Assembly (NCBI GenBank): GCA_030077755.1
Contig: JAQJZZ010000011.1
Span: forward strand, 1,488,001 to 1,552,000
DNA from: Filosporella fistucella
Taxonomy: Eukaryota; Ascomycota; Leotiomycetes; Helotiales
Direction: 5' to 3'
Length of the DNA: 64,000 bases
Within the stretch, counting starts at the first letter, position 1; each line of letters opens with the position of its first letter. Position numbers and translations under genes: made by a program. Below the pieces are notes generated by a model, which was not told the DNA's origin, searched no databases, and saw only the letters and a list, made by a program, of their open reading frames with translations. This document shows, one piece after another, positions 40,858-51,609 of this stretch.

Positions 40858-41660
40858 TAGACTGAGGCTGGAGCGGCTGTGGCTATGACTGGTGCTATGG
40901 CTGGAGTCTCCGATGCGCCGAGATCCGATCCGGGAGCCAATTTGGGTCAGGTTGGGTGAGGCACTTTCTCCCTGCCATGAGCAATCACTAAATCAGGAAG
41001 AAGTTCATACAAAGTCGATCCTGCTTATCATGCGGAAAAATCCTGGCGGTGCCAATCTGTATTTCATAAATGTGGATGCTTGAAACTTCATCTTAGCAAG
41101 CCATGACCTGCCAACAATACCTAAAGAGACATACCCTAAGCTGATTGGTTTCCTATCATATAGTTAACGACTTTATAGTCCTGACGGATGATAAAATGAA
41201 TGAAGCCAGTATTTCGATGGAGGGCGCAATTCCGGGCCAGATTCTACAACGTTCTTAAAGCCAGGTAAGAACTTGAGGGAGAAATTCCCCTGTCCACGTG
41301 ATGCAGGATGGGAACGACTTCCCGAGCGTTCCTTCTCGAGGCTATAAAGTGATAACTAGCCAAGTGCTGGCACAAGCCCTTCTTTTTGCGTAGTTGCACT
41401 AACCAGCGTTGATTCATTTGTTTGCCATCACCGGAGATCATCCTACTACCTACTGGTACGACTATAACATGTTTGTACCACCACCCCTAAGGCTTGATTG
41501 GTGGTGTGGGAGTACAAGTCTGCAGTGCAACATCGATTGCTCAACCAGCTGAAAAGAGGATGTTCACAGCCGCCTACTGCAACATTTCCACTCTTGCTCT
41601 TTGCTTGCCACTCTATCTTCTCTCGATCGAAACCTCCTTGCCAAATTACCAGCTTCAATC
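40858..41660. other. Intergenic, divergent promoter region
   Basis: No supportable gene. It separates the decayed F-box-like copy from the start of the gene at 41661. Confidence 0.45.
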
Positions 41661-43609
41661 ATGGCCCCTATTTCCAGATCAGAGATCTCTCGCATGGATC
41701 TCCAGGAACTCAACACTCCAGCGTCGGCTTCAATCACAGACGTTCGACACCTGTCCTCTTACAACTGGCTCGAGGCACCACAGGACACGCCTACAATTGC
41801 TGTGCCTGGCAGCCCTGCTCTTTGGTGTCCTCCAGGAGTTTCTCGACAAGTTAAGAAGGACTCTGGCCTCATATACATCGCTCAGAATACAGCTCGCCAT
41901 CCAGAAAGTCCTCTTGAGCCACTTTTCCGTGCGTTGTACATCACGCACCCATCATTTGATATCCGTTCGATTGATGTTGTGACCGACCGTAACAACATTC
42001 GCAAGCTTCTCTCATTTATTGACCCTAGCTCTGCCAGAAATGGTCTCGAAGAATTTACCCTCAATATCGAGGTGACGCAGAACACTGCAATATTCTGCCG
42101 TAACGAGACTAAGACCCAAGAGTACATCGGACCACACGAGTTCAAAGGCTTCGGCCATGAATTTGAGAAAGCATATACTGCCACCCAAATCCGTGGTAGC
42201 ACTGGACATCACAGAATCATCTCATACCGCTTCAGTGACTTGAACTTTATCGTCCGCCACGAGACAGATGGGTATACTGACACCAATACGAGAATTCTTT
42301 CTTCCAGTGCAAGGGACCCTACACAGGGTGGCCTCTCCAACATGTTCGGAGCAATGTCTATATCTTCAGCCGATAGCTATCCCAGTACCGGATCCAAAAT
42401 GACAATCAAGAAGGAAGGAAGCGAGGTACCGCTAGAATCAACCCTTGAAATCAAAACCCGAGTTTCGCATAAGCCTTTGGAGATTCAGGAGATCGTACCG
42501 CAGCTCTGGGCATCTCAAACCCCAAAGCTTGTGCGAGCATACCACAAGAATGGTACCTTTCAGACGCCAGTGGTTGAAGACATCGCCGCTACAGTCAAAC
42601 GTTGGGAAACACAACACCAGAATGACCTTAAAAAACTGGCAGCACTGATTAAAAAGATCATCGACCTCGTGAAAGAGTGCGGTGGTTATGCTGTCCTCAA
42701 GTATACCGTGGAGGGGGATAAGCTTGTGCTCTCAAAGGTTGAGAGGAAAGAAATGCTGCCAAAAGACTTGTATTCGAGATGGGATGATGGGTACAGTCTC
42801 CATAAAGAGATCAGATCTCAACAAGACGGTATTCAAGAACCCGAGACTTCTCAGACAGAGCAATCACACACCCCTACGGTATGCGACATTCCAAATTGTG
42901 ACTAGACGCTGACGTACTGGCTTTGTAGATGAGAACTTTGGCGGATAATCCTAAAGCCACAATGAGAATTGGAGGCGTCAATTACAGCGTTGATGTGTCT
43001 AAGATACCGTACTTGGAATCCTATACTAGACTACAGAAAGCTTCTCAACCGCAAGCAACTGAGATCATTCACGGGCCGATCGACCTCTTCGACGTGGCCC
43101 TCAAAGGAGTCGAGTGCGGCTACCGCCAATGTTTTCGCTGCCTGCCGACTGAACTTCCTCCCTACCGTACTCTCTTGCAAACGTACGAATTTCTCAACGT
43201 CGATATTCTCAACAACCTGTCTATCGACCAGGTAATTGCCAATCTCAAAGTTGGTAAAGCAGACTACGACCCGGAAGAAGGACGACGAATTCCTGGAAAT
43301 AAGAGCTTGGCCCGCAATACAGCATTCCAGCTTTTGTATCTGATATTGTACCCTCAATCCAGAGACGAGACGAAGGACAAAATGAAACTTTTCAACGCAG
43401 TAGTGTTCGTAGTATCCCATCCAGGGACATTTAAGCACCGGACAAAGCGGATGATTCGTCTTGCGTACGAGGGCCAATACGGAGTAACGCTTAAACAAAG
43501 ATCGATACTGGATAAGTGGGAGAAGAGAGAAGCTAACGACAATGAGACAGATGTGACTACCGAAGAAGAACCTTACTACTATTATGATTCGGATGATGAC
43601 TCCTTTTAG
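41661..43609 (+). CDS. Fungal protein often labelled GGPP synthetase
   Basis: Two exons (41661-42878, 42929-43609) with a 50-nt phase-0 intron (GTATGC donor, CGCTGACG branch, TTGTAG acceptor), 632 aa. The sequence follows a large Pezizomycotina family that databases often call geranylgeranyl pyrophosphate synthetase (DTPTIAVPGSPALWCPPGV, KKDSGLIYIAQNTARHP, RSIDVVTDRNNIRKLLSF near the N-terminus; GPIDLFDVALKGVECGYRQC and LFNAVVFVVSHPGTFKHR near the C-terminus). I see no DDxxD prenyl-transferase motif, so the label is probably wrong and the function unknown. A 3' fragment of a paralog lies at 49852-50128 on the other strand. Confidence 0.8.
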
Positions 43610-44793
43610 CGATCTGTCGATCTGTGAATGGTTTGGAGTTTGTGTGTAGTTCATTTGCATATGTATGTCAGGTCGCACCGTTGCCGCTAAATTATATTGA
43701 AATGAGAACTCCGTAGTCTGTGGGCGATCGCAAACACCCTGAAAATGTGCTGACCAAAAACCAAAGTACCCACTCATACTTGTGACCCACTCGTTTCAGC
43801 CAATGTCTACGAGGATGTCCGCACTGAAAATGGCTTGCTACCTGCTGACATTCGACTCTTGATGGCCCGGTCGTTTGCCTTTTGCTGATTCCCACAACTT
43901 ATACGGCGGACGATAAACCGCTGAAGCTCGACAATGACTTCCCATCGCTGACTATAAGTGGAGAAGTGCTGTTGCACAGCCCGAAAATAACCAAAAGATG
44001 GCAGACTCCTGACTTTGTGAGGTTTAAGATCCACACTCGAGGACTTTCGGATAATAATGTCTATCGCCTAACTTCTGGTCAGCTGTCCCCGCATCTCTCT
44101 CGTTGAAAGTGAAATGTTCCTGCCACCAGGAATCTGGCGAATCTCGCATGTGTGGAGCCTTATCTCGTGGCATCTCCCACAAACCAAAGCTACTTCAACT
44201 CCTAACTCTCCTATCCGGGCAAATTTGCTTCATGTTATGGCTGTATCTCGACCACTCCAGAACATTGTCTCTACTGAAGCTGATCGATAGGCATAAGCAT
44301 CGATTCACCTACCTTGAGCAATACTGTCACCGTGTTCGGGGGGCGATTATTTTGTTCATACAACATGTATCGCAGACTTGGAAGTAGGGATTGCGATAGC
44401 CGATGATGGCGATGTCCCCTTCTGCCTCGAAAAAGTCACATGGGGCTTAGTGAGGAGTTCCGGTACGCACTTCTTCCCCACCCTCAGATCCTATAGCATT
44501 TGTACAGAAATGCGAAATAAGGCGATCAGGAATGAGATAGTATTAGAATAGATATAGGGATCTTGAGATATATAGTCAATATTATAGAATCTACTTCTTG
44601 AAATGATTAATGCTTTGGTGGAATGGAGTTTTTGTTTTAGCGAAAAACTCCACAACCGTTTTGGTGTTTTGATCGCTTAACTTTTCAGCCCCCCCCCACT
44701 ATTTGGAAGGTTCTAGAAGATCTCCGGAAGTAGGCTGGGTTAATTCGACCACCATCACCACTTCTCTTCACATCATCGTCACTCTCTCGTGGT
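43610..44793. other. Intergenic with an exon-intron relic
   Basis: At about 43690-43810 the sequence resembles 47480-47580 in the same orientation, including a minus-strand intron acceptor (TTTTCAGG and CTTTCAGG) at the same place. The short frame at 43882-44106 (plus) and the overlapping minus frames have no recognisable family. A C10-type homopolymer lies near 44690. Confidence 0.35.
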
Positions 44794-46858
44794 ATGGCCG
44801 CCACGATAGACAATACGGCTTCACAAGCCGCGCGATTCACGGAACAGACGCGAGACATGTTTCGCGCCATACTTGCGGAGAATGGGATTGCTCATACCGA
44901 TGACACTATACTACAACAGGAGATGGTCATGTTTTTTAAACTTGGTGAGTAGCATTGAGAGGCAACTAGGTTCGAATTAACTGTCTTCAGCCCGTTTACA
45001 TCGAATCAAGCTGGGCCGTCCTGGTGACTTTGCTAATTGCCCGCTGATTATCAACGATGACGACGGCGGCGGTGAAGATATCAACGGTACTGTCATAAAA
45101 TCTGCCATCCCTTCGCTACGACCATTTCCCACGTCGCCGCCTCCTACATCTCGTCGTTCGTCGTTATCATCCCCTCTCTCATCTGCTCCAACCTCTCCGC
45201 CGACCTCACCATCCTCACCACCTTCTCCTCCGACGCGGTCTCAAATCTCATCACGGCAGACAAATCTCGATGGGTCTTACACTGTCGTGAACTATGCTGG
45301 AATGGATGGACCGAATAAACGAAAGCGCAAACGAAGATTGCCTGAAGCACAGTCGGAGGATTCAAAATGCAAGTCGCAAATCGTCCCCTCAAGTGAGGGC
45401 TTGGGCTTAGTCGTTTCCGTGGACGAGTCTCGACAACCAGTCGAGATTTCAGCACAAAAATCTCTTTCACAGTCGCTGGATCCGACGGTGGAAGATCACG
45501 CAGCACTAGAAGGCGACACGTCAACGCTTAATGTTACGGACGACCCTGGTCAAATCTCTCAAACAACCCACTTTTTGGAAGGAAGTATGTTGGAAATACT
45601 GCAATATGAAGATGCAGTGGACGTGATGACATCTATGCTACTCAAGGTGGCGAAGATACGTATTCAGGTCGGCAGGTCTGGCTTCCAAATAATAAATATA
45701 GGGACCACAACAAACACGGCTGAAATTCAAAAGTATACCGAAAACGACCTTGCAAAGAGACCCTTTAAAGAAGCGATTGAAAGAATTTTGAAGTCAGGAG
45801 CAGGTAGTGTAGGCATTGGCCTTTAAAAAACGTGGGAGGAAGCTTTCTACTGGGACATCATTAAGAGACACGCCGAGACCATTGACCCACTATCCCTTGT
45901 AGCTGGCAGGGGACCTGCTGGCGGATGTACGCCACAGGAAAAGGCTGCAGCGGCTGAGTTCATTGCTCTGGTCGGCATAGGGACTTGTGACGAGAACCAG
46001 CGAAGATGCCGACTATGGTGGAAGGATTTGTATGAGATGAAGAATGCTGGCGTGGTAACTATCTTGCTCTACCGAGATGCTAAATTCAACAAGTATTGCA
46101 AATCCTTCCCGAGGAGGAAGAACTCAAGAGATCTAATAGACGTTATTGTGTCCTGGGAAAAAGTATATTCTGGCTACATTAGACAGATCGAACTACGAGC
46201 GCTCGAGCAGGCCAAAGGTAACTTCTCAGGCAGGCTGGATCTGCTACATGCATCTATCGCCGAGATACTGAGCATACCAGAACCAGCTTGGAATAGTGGA
46301 TCTAATATGTGGTACTCCGACGGAGAAGAAGCGTCGTATAAGCTTACAAGCAGTTGCATAGCTACCTCAACCGAGAGCAATCCGAAACGACTCACAGAAG
46401 ATACGTACATAGAATCGGGGACGAATAAGTCGTTCTTTGTATCGATTCGACCTGGCGCCGAGAATCTGGTCAGTGTCTTTCCTATTGTCCCCGTATTCCC
46501 AGGCGACCTTTTGGGTATTTTCTCTGGTAAGATTCGATTCTCGGAGCACTGCAATGTTGCGCAAGCCTTTGAGGGACCTATACCAAATCTTTGGTTGGAC
46601 TATTCACAGGTCACGGGAACCCTGAACCAGATGCAGGTCATTCAATCCGGCGGTGCGGCAAATGTGTGCTTGGAATGGGAAGGTGTCAACGAAAATGTAG
46701 AGGCTGGTCCCTGTAAATCCTGGAGGGTTCTGGTCTTGGCTGTTCGGAAAATTATGCCTTTTGAGCCGCTCATTCGTGCGGCTCCTTCAGAGATACAGTT
46801 CGCACTTCACCAATCCATTGACTATGCGAGGAGGGGCTTCTTGGAAGAGCCTCTCTGA
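44794..46858 (+). pseudogene. Unknown protein gene with one in-frame stop
   Basis: Two exons (44794-44944, 44991-46858), intron 46 nt (GTGAGT...CTTCAG), phase 1; 672 codons with a TAA at 45824-45826 (codon 329) and otherwise uninterrupted. Residues 70-330 are low complexity and basic-acidic (a Ser/Pro run, then KRKRKRRLPE). The sequence on both sides of the TAA reads as one domain (LKSGAGSVGIGL, stop, KTWEEAFYWDIIKRHAETI). The C-terminus (FVSIRPGAENLVSVFP, GDLLGIFSGKIRFSEHCNV, NLWLDYSQVTGTLNQMQVI) is SET-like in feel, which is only a tentative idea. CAA to TAA is a CpA-to-TpA change, as RIP would make. A 39-nt in-frame intron around the stop is possible but shorter than every other intron here. 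Confidence 0.65.
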
Positions 46859-47186
46859 TCGCATAACCAGCAACCTAGCATTACGCTCGAGATAATACAT
46901 AGTTTGTTTATTTGCCCCATTTGCGGCAAATCTCAATATATTCCTTGACTGAATTACTTCTAGAAAAGTTGAATAGAAACGTTCTTGGCCTTCCTTTCTT
47001 TCGTCTATCATTTTGTATTTATTGCGGCCGCGCATACTCTAAAGTAAAAGCAAAGGAAACATATAGTCAGTAATTAAAATCTCGATGCATCTAGAACAGA
47101 CTCGATCATGCCATTCGATGTGTAACAAGTTGCAAAGACAGAGTTACAAGATTAAATTTTGATCGTGGCGTAGGACCCTGTATATG
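46859..47186. other. Intergenic
   Basis: Nothing supportable; AT-rich 3' flanks of two convergent transcripts. Confidence 0.45.
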
Positions 47187-47740
47187 TTACGATACGCAAC
47201 AAAAAATAACAGTCATAAACTCCAGCCTTATATCGAAAACACGTCCAAGCCACAAACGAGATGTCACATACCCAGCTATCCGGGCTGCGATCGATGTGCA
47301 ACAATTTGATACGTAGTATTTCCTTTTTGGTACCGGAATTACTTCTGGAAGCCATGTCTCAGGTGGGGTTTGAATATTTAGGTTTGTTTGCTTCTGCTCG
47401 GGAAGATAAAATGTGAAGTTCAATTGGCAGGGTGCTATGCAAGCAGAAGACTGGGCGACTGGTACGCAGTTCAGAGAGGAGATGAGATGCCATTGCAGAC
47501 GGGGGACAAGCAAAGACCCTGAAAGGATGATGACCAGAATAGAAAATACCCACTTTTACTAGCGGGATCTGCTTTCACGAGCCCAAAAACATGGGTTTGT
47601 CATAATCGATGATGACATGTAGAGAAATCCAAGCGTCAGCCTTGTGGTCAGCCTCGTCGCCATCCTCATCTTCATCCCAGCCCAAGTGTGGTCACAATGT
47701 CACTGCTGACAACATACCTTCCCGCTTGACTCATCCTACA
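47187..47740 (-). CDS. Possible unknown gene, 5' exons unresolved
   Basis: A minus-strand exon from about 47511 to 47187 (VPRLQWHLISSLNCVPVAQS, ending FMTVIFCCVS) follows a well-formed intron (GTAAAA...CTTTCAG). An upstream first exon could start at an ATG near 47733 (MSQAG, then GTATGT). I could not join all parts in one frame. The intron and start region have a similar, truncated counterpart at 43690-43860. Confidence 0.3.
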
Positions 47741-47761
47741 TGGATCTGAGTCAGTATTCTA

Positions 47762-48568
47762 CTAAGTTTTGGATAGCACATAGTAAGAGGAAGGTTTTTG
47801 GTTCAGGAGAATAGGGGAGGGAAAGACCTTTCTCCTCACCCTCTCCATGACCAGTTCCTCTTTCTTTGGCTCCAGAAACTTATCAATCTCCTCTCTCCAA
47901 AACTCATTATACGGGTTGACGTGCCATGCACTAGTATATTCCCAGTATTCTGGCCACCATCCCGCTGTTTCCCAATCAATAATGCCGACGACTTTGTCCC
48001 CTCGAGCAATAATGTTCATTGTGCTCAAATCCCCATGTGTGAACACTGGCTTTCCGCAAGATTGATTATGCCACTCCACAAGCAGGTTCGCGTCGGGCAC
48101 ATCTTCTTTTCCGCCGTCGTAGCATTCGCGCAGATGTCTGTGGAAGTCTTGTACAGTTTCAAATGGCCCGTGATACGAACCCCCAGGGAGTCGACCATCA
48201 AATAAGGGTCCGCCTGCTACATTTGATATGCCTTGGCCCAGAGGAAGTGGAATACACCGCATCTGCTCCACCATGTTCTTAATCTGCGCCAGTATCTTCT
48301 CCTTAGATTCTGGACTTCGTTCTAGCCAATCGTCCCTCAAGATATGTCCATGAAGCCTCTCCATCAATATATACTTGTAACCTTTCCGTTCAAACGCGCA
48401 GTGCACTTTGGGAACAGGAATCGAGGTATGCTTGGCGACAAATTGAATCGTTGCTGCTTCGGCGGGTTGTTTTAAGGTCCCAACTTTGATGCAGAGGTCC
48501 TTGGAGAGTATGAGAACAGGACCGTGGCGGGGTATAATACGATGTAAAAGTCGAAGCGTCGCAAGCAC
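47762..48568 (-). CDS. Aminoglycoside-phosphotransferase-like kinase
   Basis: About 270 codons of APH/choline-kinase fold (PF01636 type). Motifs: LCIKVG with the ATP Lys, an RLHGHILRDDW helix region, catalytic loop VFTHGDLSTMNIIARGD (Asp and Asn present) and metal-binding GIIDWETAGWWPEYWEY. Fungal members are numerous, cytosolic and mostly without known substrates. The frame continues upstream without an ATG to about 48650 (DTPLRRFFVLATLRLLHRII reads as genuine), so the true start is probably in a short first exon; an ATG at 48660 in another frame followed by a GTGAGA donor is one candidate. The C-terminus ends SSYYVLSKT at 47762. Confidence 0.8.
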   Translation of the reverse strand: MLATLRLLHRIIPRHGPVLILSKDLCIKVGTLKQPAEAATIQFVAKHTSIPVPKVHCAFERKGYKYILMERLHGHILRDDWLERSPESKEKILAQIKNMVEQMRCIPLPLGQGISNVAGGPLFDGRLPGGSYHGPFETVQDFHRHLRECYDGGKEDVPDANLLVEWHNQSCGKPVFTHGDLSTMNIIARGDKVVGIIDWETAGWWPEYWEYTSAWHVNPYNEFWREEIDKFLEPKKEELVMERVRRKVFPSPILLNQKPSSYYVLSKT

Positions 48569-48976
48569 GAAAAACCGTCGAAGGGGAGTGTCGTTGACAC
48601 TTAGGCTGGGCGTTGGTTGAGCAGTGAACCCGGGAGAATAATGGAATCCCTCTCACTCATGACTTCGTCTCAAAATGATGGATGTTCACATCTCGAGTTA
48701 GAAAGTTCTCCGCTTCGTCGAGAGGTTAGCCGGTGGCTGAGACAAAGGGCTGGCGAGTTGCTAACTCTATTTAGGCTGTACCAAATTTTGTAGAATGTAT
48801 GCCTTATATCTTAGGACGCAATGGGCTCTTTTGGTTAGTTGGTTTGTTTCGTTCGACAACATAATGAACAATGAATACATAGTATTAATAGATTCGAGTC
48901 TATCTAATCCGGTAGTAGGAATTAAGGCAAAACTTGCCGTATTCCGCTAGCAATCAGAGAGAAAACAATCTGTATT
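48569..48976. other. 5' end of APH-like gene and intergenic
   Basis: Contains the unresolved start of the APH-like gene (48569-48660) and otherwise no supportable feature. Confidence 0.4.
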
Positions 48977-49280
48977 TCAACCAATAGTCTCTCGCCCTTC
49001 CAAGAGATCCCAAGTTGGAGCTTTAGAGGAATCGTAGTTGCCTTTCCCATCAAATCGATGCTCTGTTTTCTTCTTTTCAACATACCACATTGCTGCGTCC
49101 CTAACTGCGTTCCAGTCAACATTGCTGGTACCCAAAGCTTTCCCATCCACTTGCAGATCTGTCAAAGCCTCCTTTACCCAGATTACACAGTTCCATCCTG
49201 GTTCCCCAGGCTTAATTGGCGTCTTTCGAATAATATTGGAAGATATGATACCAAGAGGTTGTTTGCCCCTGAAGCACGGA
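48977..49280 (-). pseudogene. C-terminal part of a DUF6914-like protein
   Basis: The minus-strand frame from about 49230 reads PIKPGEPGWNCVIWVKEAL, DWNAVRDAAMWYVEKKK, HRFDGKGNYDSS and PTWDLLEGRETI. This is the C-terminal signature of a small fungal family I know as DUF6914 (pattern WNCxxWVKEAL, VRDAAMxYVEKKK, HRFDGKG). The N-terminal half expected upstream is not found, so the gene is probably truncated. The identification is from memory of the pattern. Confidence 0.5.
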
Positions 49281-49851
49281 GAGGAACTGCGATCATGGGT
49301 ACACTAGACGTCAAAATAGAATTTAGTAAATCCCGAAGGTTGGATTATGCTGTAGGTAAGCTAGCCATGAAGGCTTCTTATATAATTGAGTGTTTCTTCC
49401 CAGGAATAGCCTGCATCTTCAGGACCGCCTTGCGGCTACTAGCCGCTGAAGAGGAGTTTCAACAGGCTTGAGGCGGCTTAGAATCTCATAAGTTAAAATA
49501 AGAATAGATTAATACAAATCTAAAACGCCAACAAGCTTTATTAGTGACCCGATCTTCGATGTCTGTATTTGTCGCGCAAGGCGGAGAGACTAGGTCGAGG
49601 CCAAGCCGCACAAACGCGCGCCAGATGAAACAGTGTGTTAACACCAGAGGTCATGGGTCAGATCTCCAATCATTCAGATAAATTGGTAGTAGAAGAGTTA
49701 CTATTCTAAGACTGTAACTAGAGGTGCCTATACTACGTACAGGGTGGAATAAATGTTAAAATATAAGGGTCAATACCTGGGCGAGTTTGATGAATAGAGA
49801 CACTTGATTCGTGAGTATGCCCCGAAAATACCGTGATAAGGGTGGCAATTA
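49281..49851. other. Intergenic
   Basis: No supportable gene. This may be the decayed N-terminal side of the DUF6914-like gene or old transposon sequence; I see no terminal repeats. Confidence 0.35.
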
Positions 49852-50128
49852 CTGCAAAGCCTGTACGTTAGCGCCAAATCACAGTTTCGAGTATCCCTTA
49901 CCGTAGGCGTGCTTGATTGCTCTGTTTGAGGAATCTCTGGTTCTTGAATACTTGTACTGTCTTGTTGAGATCTAGTCTCTTTATGAAAACTGTACCCGTC
50001 ATCCCATCTCGAATACAAGTCTTTTGGTAACATTTCTTTCCTCTCAACCTTCAAGAGCACTAGTGGATCCCGCTCCACGGTATACTTGAGGACAGCATTA
50101 CCACCGCACTCTTTCACGAGGTTGCTGA
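49852..50128 (-). pseudogene. 3' fragment of a GGPP-synthetase-labelled paralog
   Basis: Inverted copy of 42675-42928: the end of exon 1 and the whole intron of the gene at 41661. Long blocks are identical (KVERKEMLPKDLYSRWDDGY in both). The intron is conserved (GTAAGG donor, GCGCTAACG branch, TTTGCAG acceptor), and similarity ends exactly at its acceptor. The left end stops at CCTCGTGAAAGAGTGCGGTGG. The frame is still open, so decay is recent or weak. Confidence 0.9.
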
Positions 50129-50260
50129 GTCAAAGATCCTACAACGTACCCGTTGCTTAAGAATAGCCCAAATCCCTTCTATAGGGTTTAGATCCGGGTG
50201 CGCGATTGCATTTCAGATATGCCTAGACGATGCGCGGCTGTTATTAAATCAGGCGGAAAC
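50129..50260 (-). mobile_element. Tc1/mariner-like transposase relic
   Basis: Directly next to the paralog fragment, the minus strand reads DLNPIEGIWAILKQRV, the end of the DDE catalytic core of Tc1/mariner-type transposases (normally SPDLNPIExxWxxLK). Before it, in a shifted frame, comes AAHRLGIS. The rest of the element is missing. Confidence 0.65.
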
Positions 50261-50554
50261 TTTATCCGAGGGAATAAGTGGTGATATTCGCTCTAATGTA
50301 TAATTAAATTGCATTCTAGCTATTTTCTGATTTTTGGTGTTTTTGGCCCGTGCGGCACTAGTTACGACACCACTGCACCAGTCACCGCCATATCAAAAAC
50401 GCCTGTGAACAACCACATACAGAAATTGCCTGTCACATTCACGGTTGCTAACAACCTATGAACGAGCTGTTGAGTTTCCCTTTCCTGCTAACCATATTTC
50501 ATCATGACTCCTTCATCTCCATTATTGATGCTAGGCTAACATCCAGCCTTCATC

Positions 50555-51442
50555 ATGTCAGGCATATCCCCTCCCTTAACCTTTGGTACATTCCACAGCA
50601 ACACGACTGCTCTACCTGCTGAGATTACTACGCAAATCTTGGGCTATATCATCGCAGATGCTCGACCACCACCGTTTGGCGGCGGTGTTAAGACCCATAC
50701 CGCACACCACCCGGTAGCATCAGTATCGAGGGCATTCCGTTCGATCTACCTCAACGACGCTTACTCACCTTCCACGAAAGGCAGAGAGACTACGCCAGTC
50801 AAACTGCGTATTGGCGAGGCCCTCGAGTTCTGCGACCTGCAGACTTTGACAGCCTACTTCGAAGATGGCCCGGGTCAAGATGCTACAACTCTGCACAACG
50901 TTCGTTTCCTCAGTGTGTCTTATCTTGACGATAAGAATGCCGCGGATTGGGGCCAGCGGACTACCGATTATGCTTACGAGGCGTTTGAGTACCTTTACAA
51001 ACACTGGGATTTGATGCGGATATCTTGGCTTCGACTCTGCCTCCCTTGCTCACCTGCGATAACTTCCGTTGACGATCCGGGGGTATGGAGCCTATTAAAG
51101 ATACGAAATCTTCCTCATTTGACTATTCTTGGCCCGTACGGTTGTATTGCGCCGGAGGTCCGCAAATGCCTAAAGACGCGCACACACAAGAAGCAGCTAT
51201 TCCCATGGAGCTCACTTGGCCTGGAGAATGTTGGAGGGAGAGATTGGAGGTCTCGCCAAGGTCGGATAACATGGCAGGAGCAATACAAGTTACTCGATTC
51301 TCGGTACAAGTACTTGCATCACCGAGAAACCGTCACCGAGAGGCGTAAAAAGCGACGAAATGCTGATCACAAGCGACGAAGACGGTGGCCTATGCTATCC
51401 AAACGAAGGAGGAAGAAAAGCCAAGTGGTCACTCCACTATGA
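50555..51442 (+). CDS. F-box-like protein (295 aa)
   Basis: Single exon. The N-terminus has an F-box-like start, TALPAEITTQILGYIIADAR, followed by RAFRSIYL; the middle (LKIRNLPHLTILGPYGCI) fits the leucine-rich or DUF-type region of fungal F-box-like proteins; the C-terminus is strongly basic (TERRKKRRNADHKRRRRWP). If the F-box is functional the protein would recruit targets to an SCF ubiquitin ligase, which is inference. Two decayed relatives lie in this window: the 5' part at 40440-40857 and the 3' tail at 31246-31440. Confidence 0.7.
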   Translation: MSGISPPLTFGTFHSNTTALPAEITTQILGYIIADARPPPFGGGVKTHTAHHPVASVSRAFRSIYLNDAYSPSTKGRETTPVKLRIGEALEFCDLQTLTAYFEDGPGQDATTLHNVRFLSVSYLDDKNAADWGQRTTDYAYEAFEYLYKHWDLMRISWLRLCLPCSPAITSVDDPGVWSLLKIRNLPHLTILGPYGCIAPEVRKCLKTRTHKKQLFPWSSLGLENVGGRDWRSRQGRITWQEQYKLLDSRYKYLHHRETVTERRKKRRNADHKRRRRWPMLSKRRRKKSQVVTPL

Positions 51443-51609
51443 CTGGAAACATGACTGGGTACACAATGTAGCTGTATTCATAGTATCTGGTTCTAAGCTT
51501 GAATTGAAAGCACCAAATTCCACACCACGTATTCAGTACCTAGGATCGACGCCTCTAATAGTCATATCCTACAACGATATCACTAGACAATATCCTTCCG
51601 CGATATCCT

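Noticed and set aside
45144..45524. Minus-strand frame of 126 codons
   Set aside because: It is the complement of the Ser/Pro-rich low-complexity part of the plus-strand gene at 44794.
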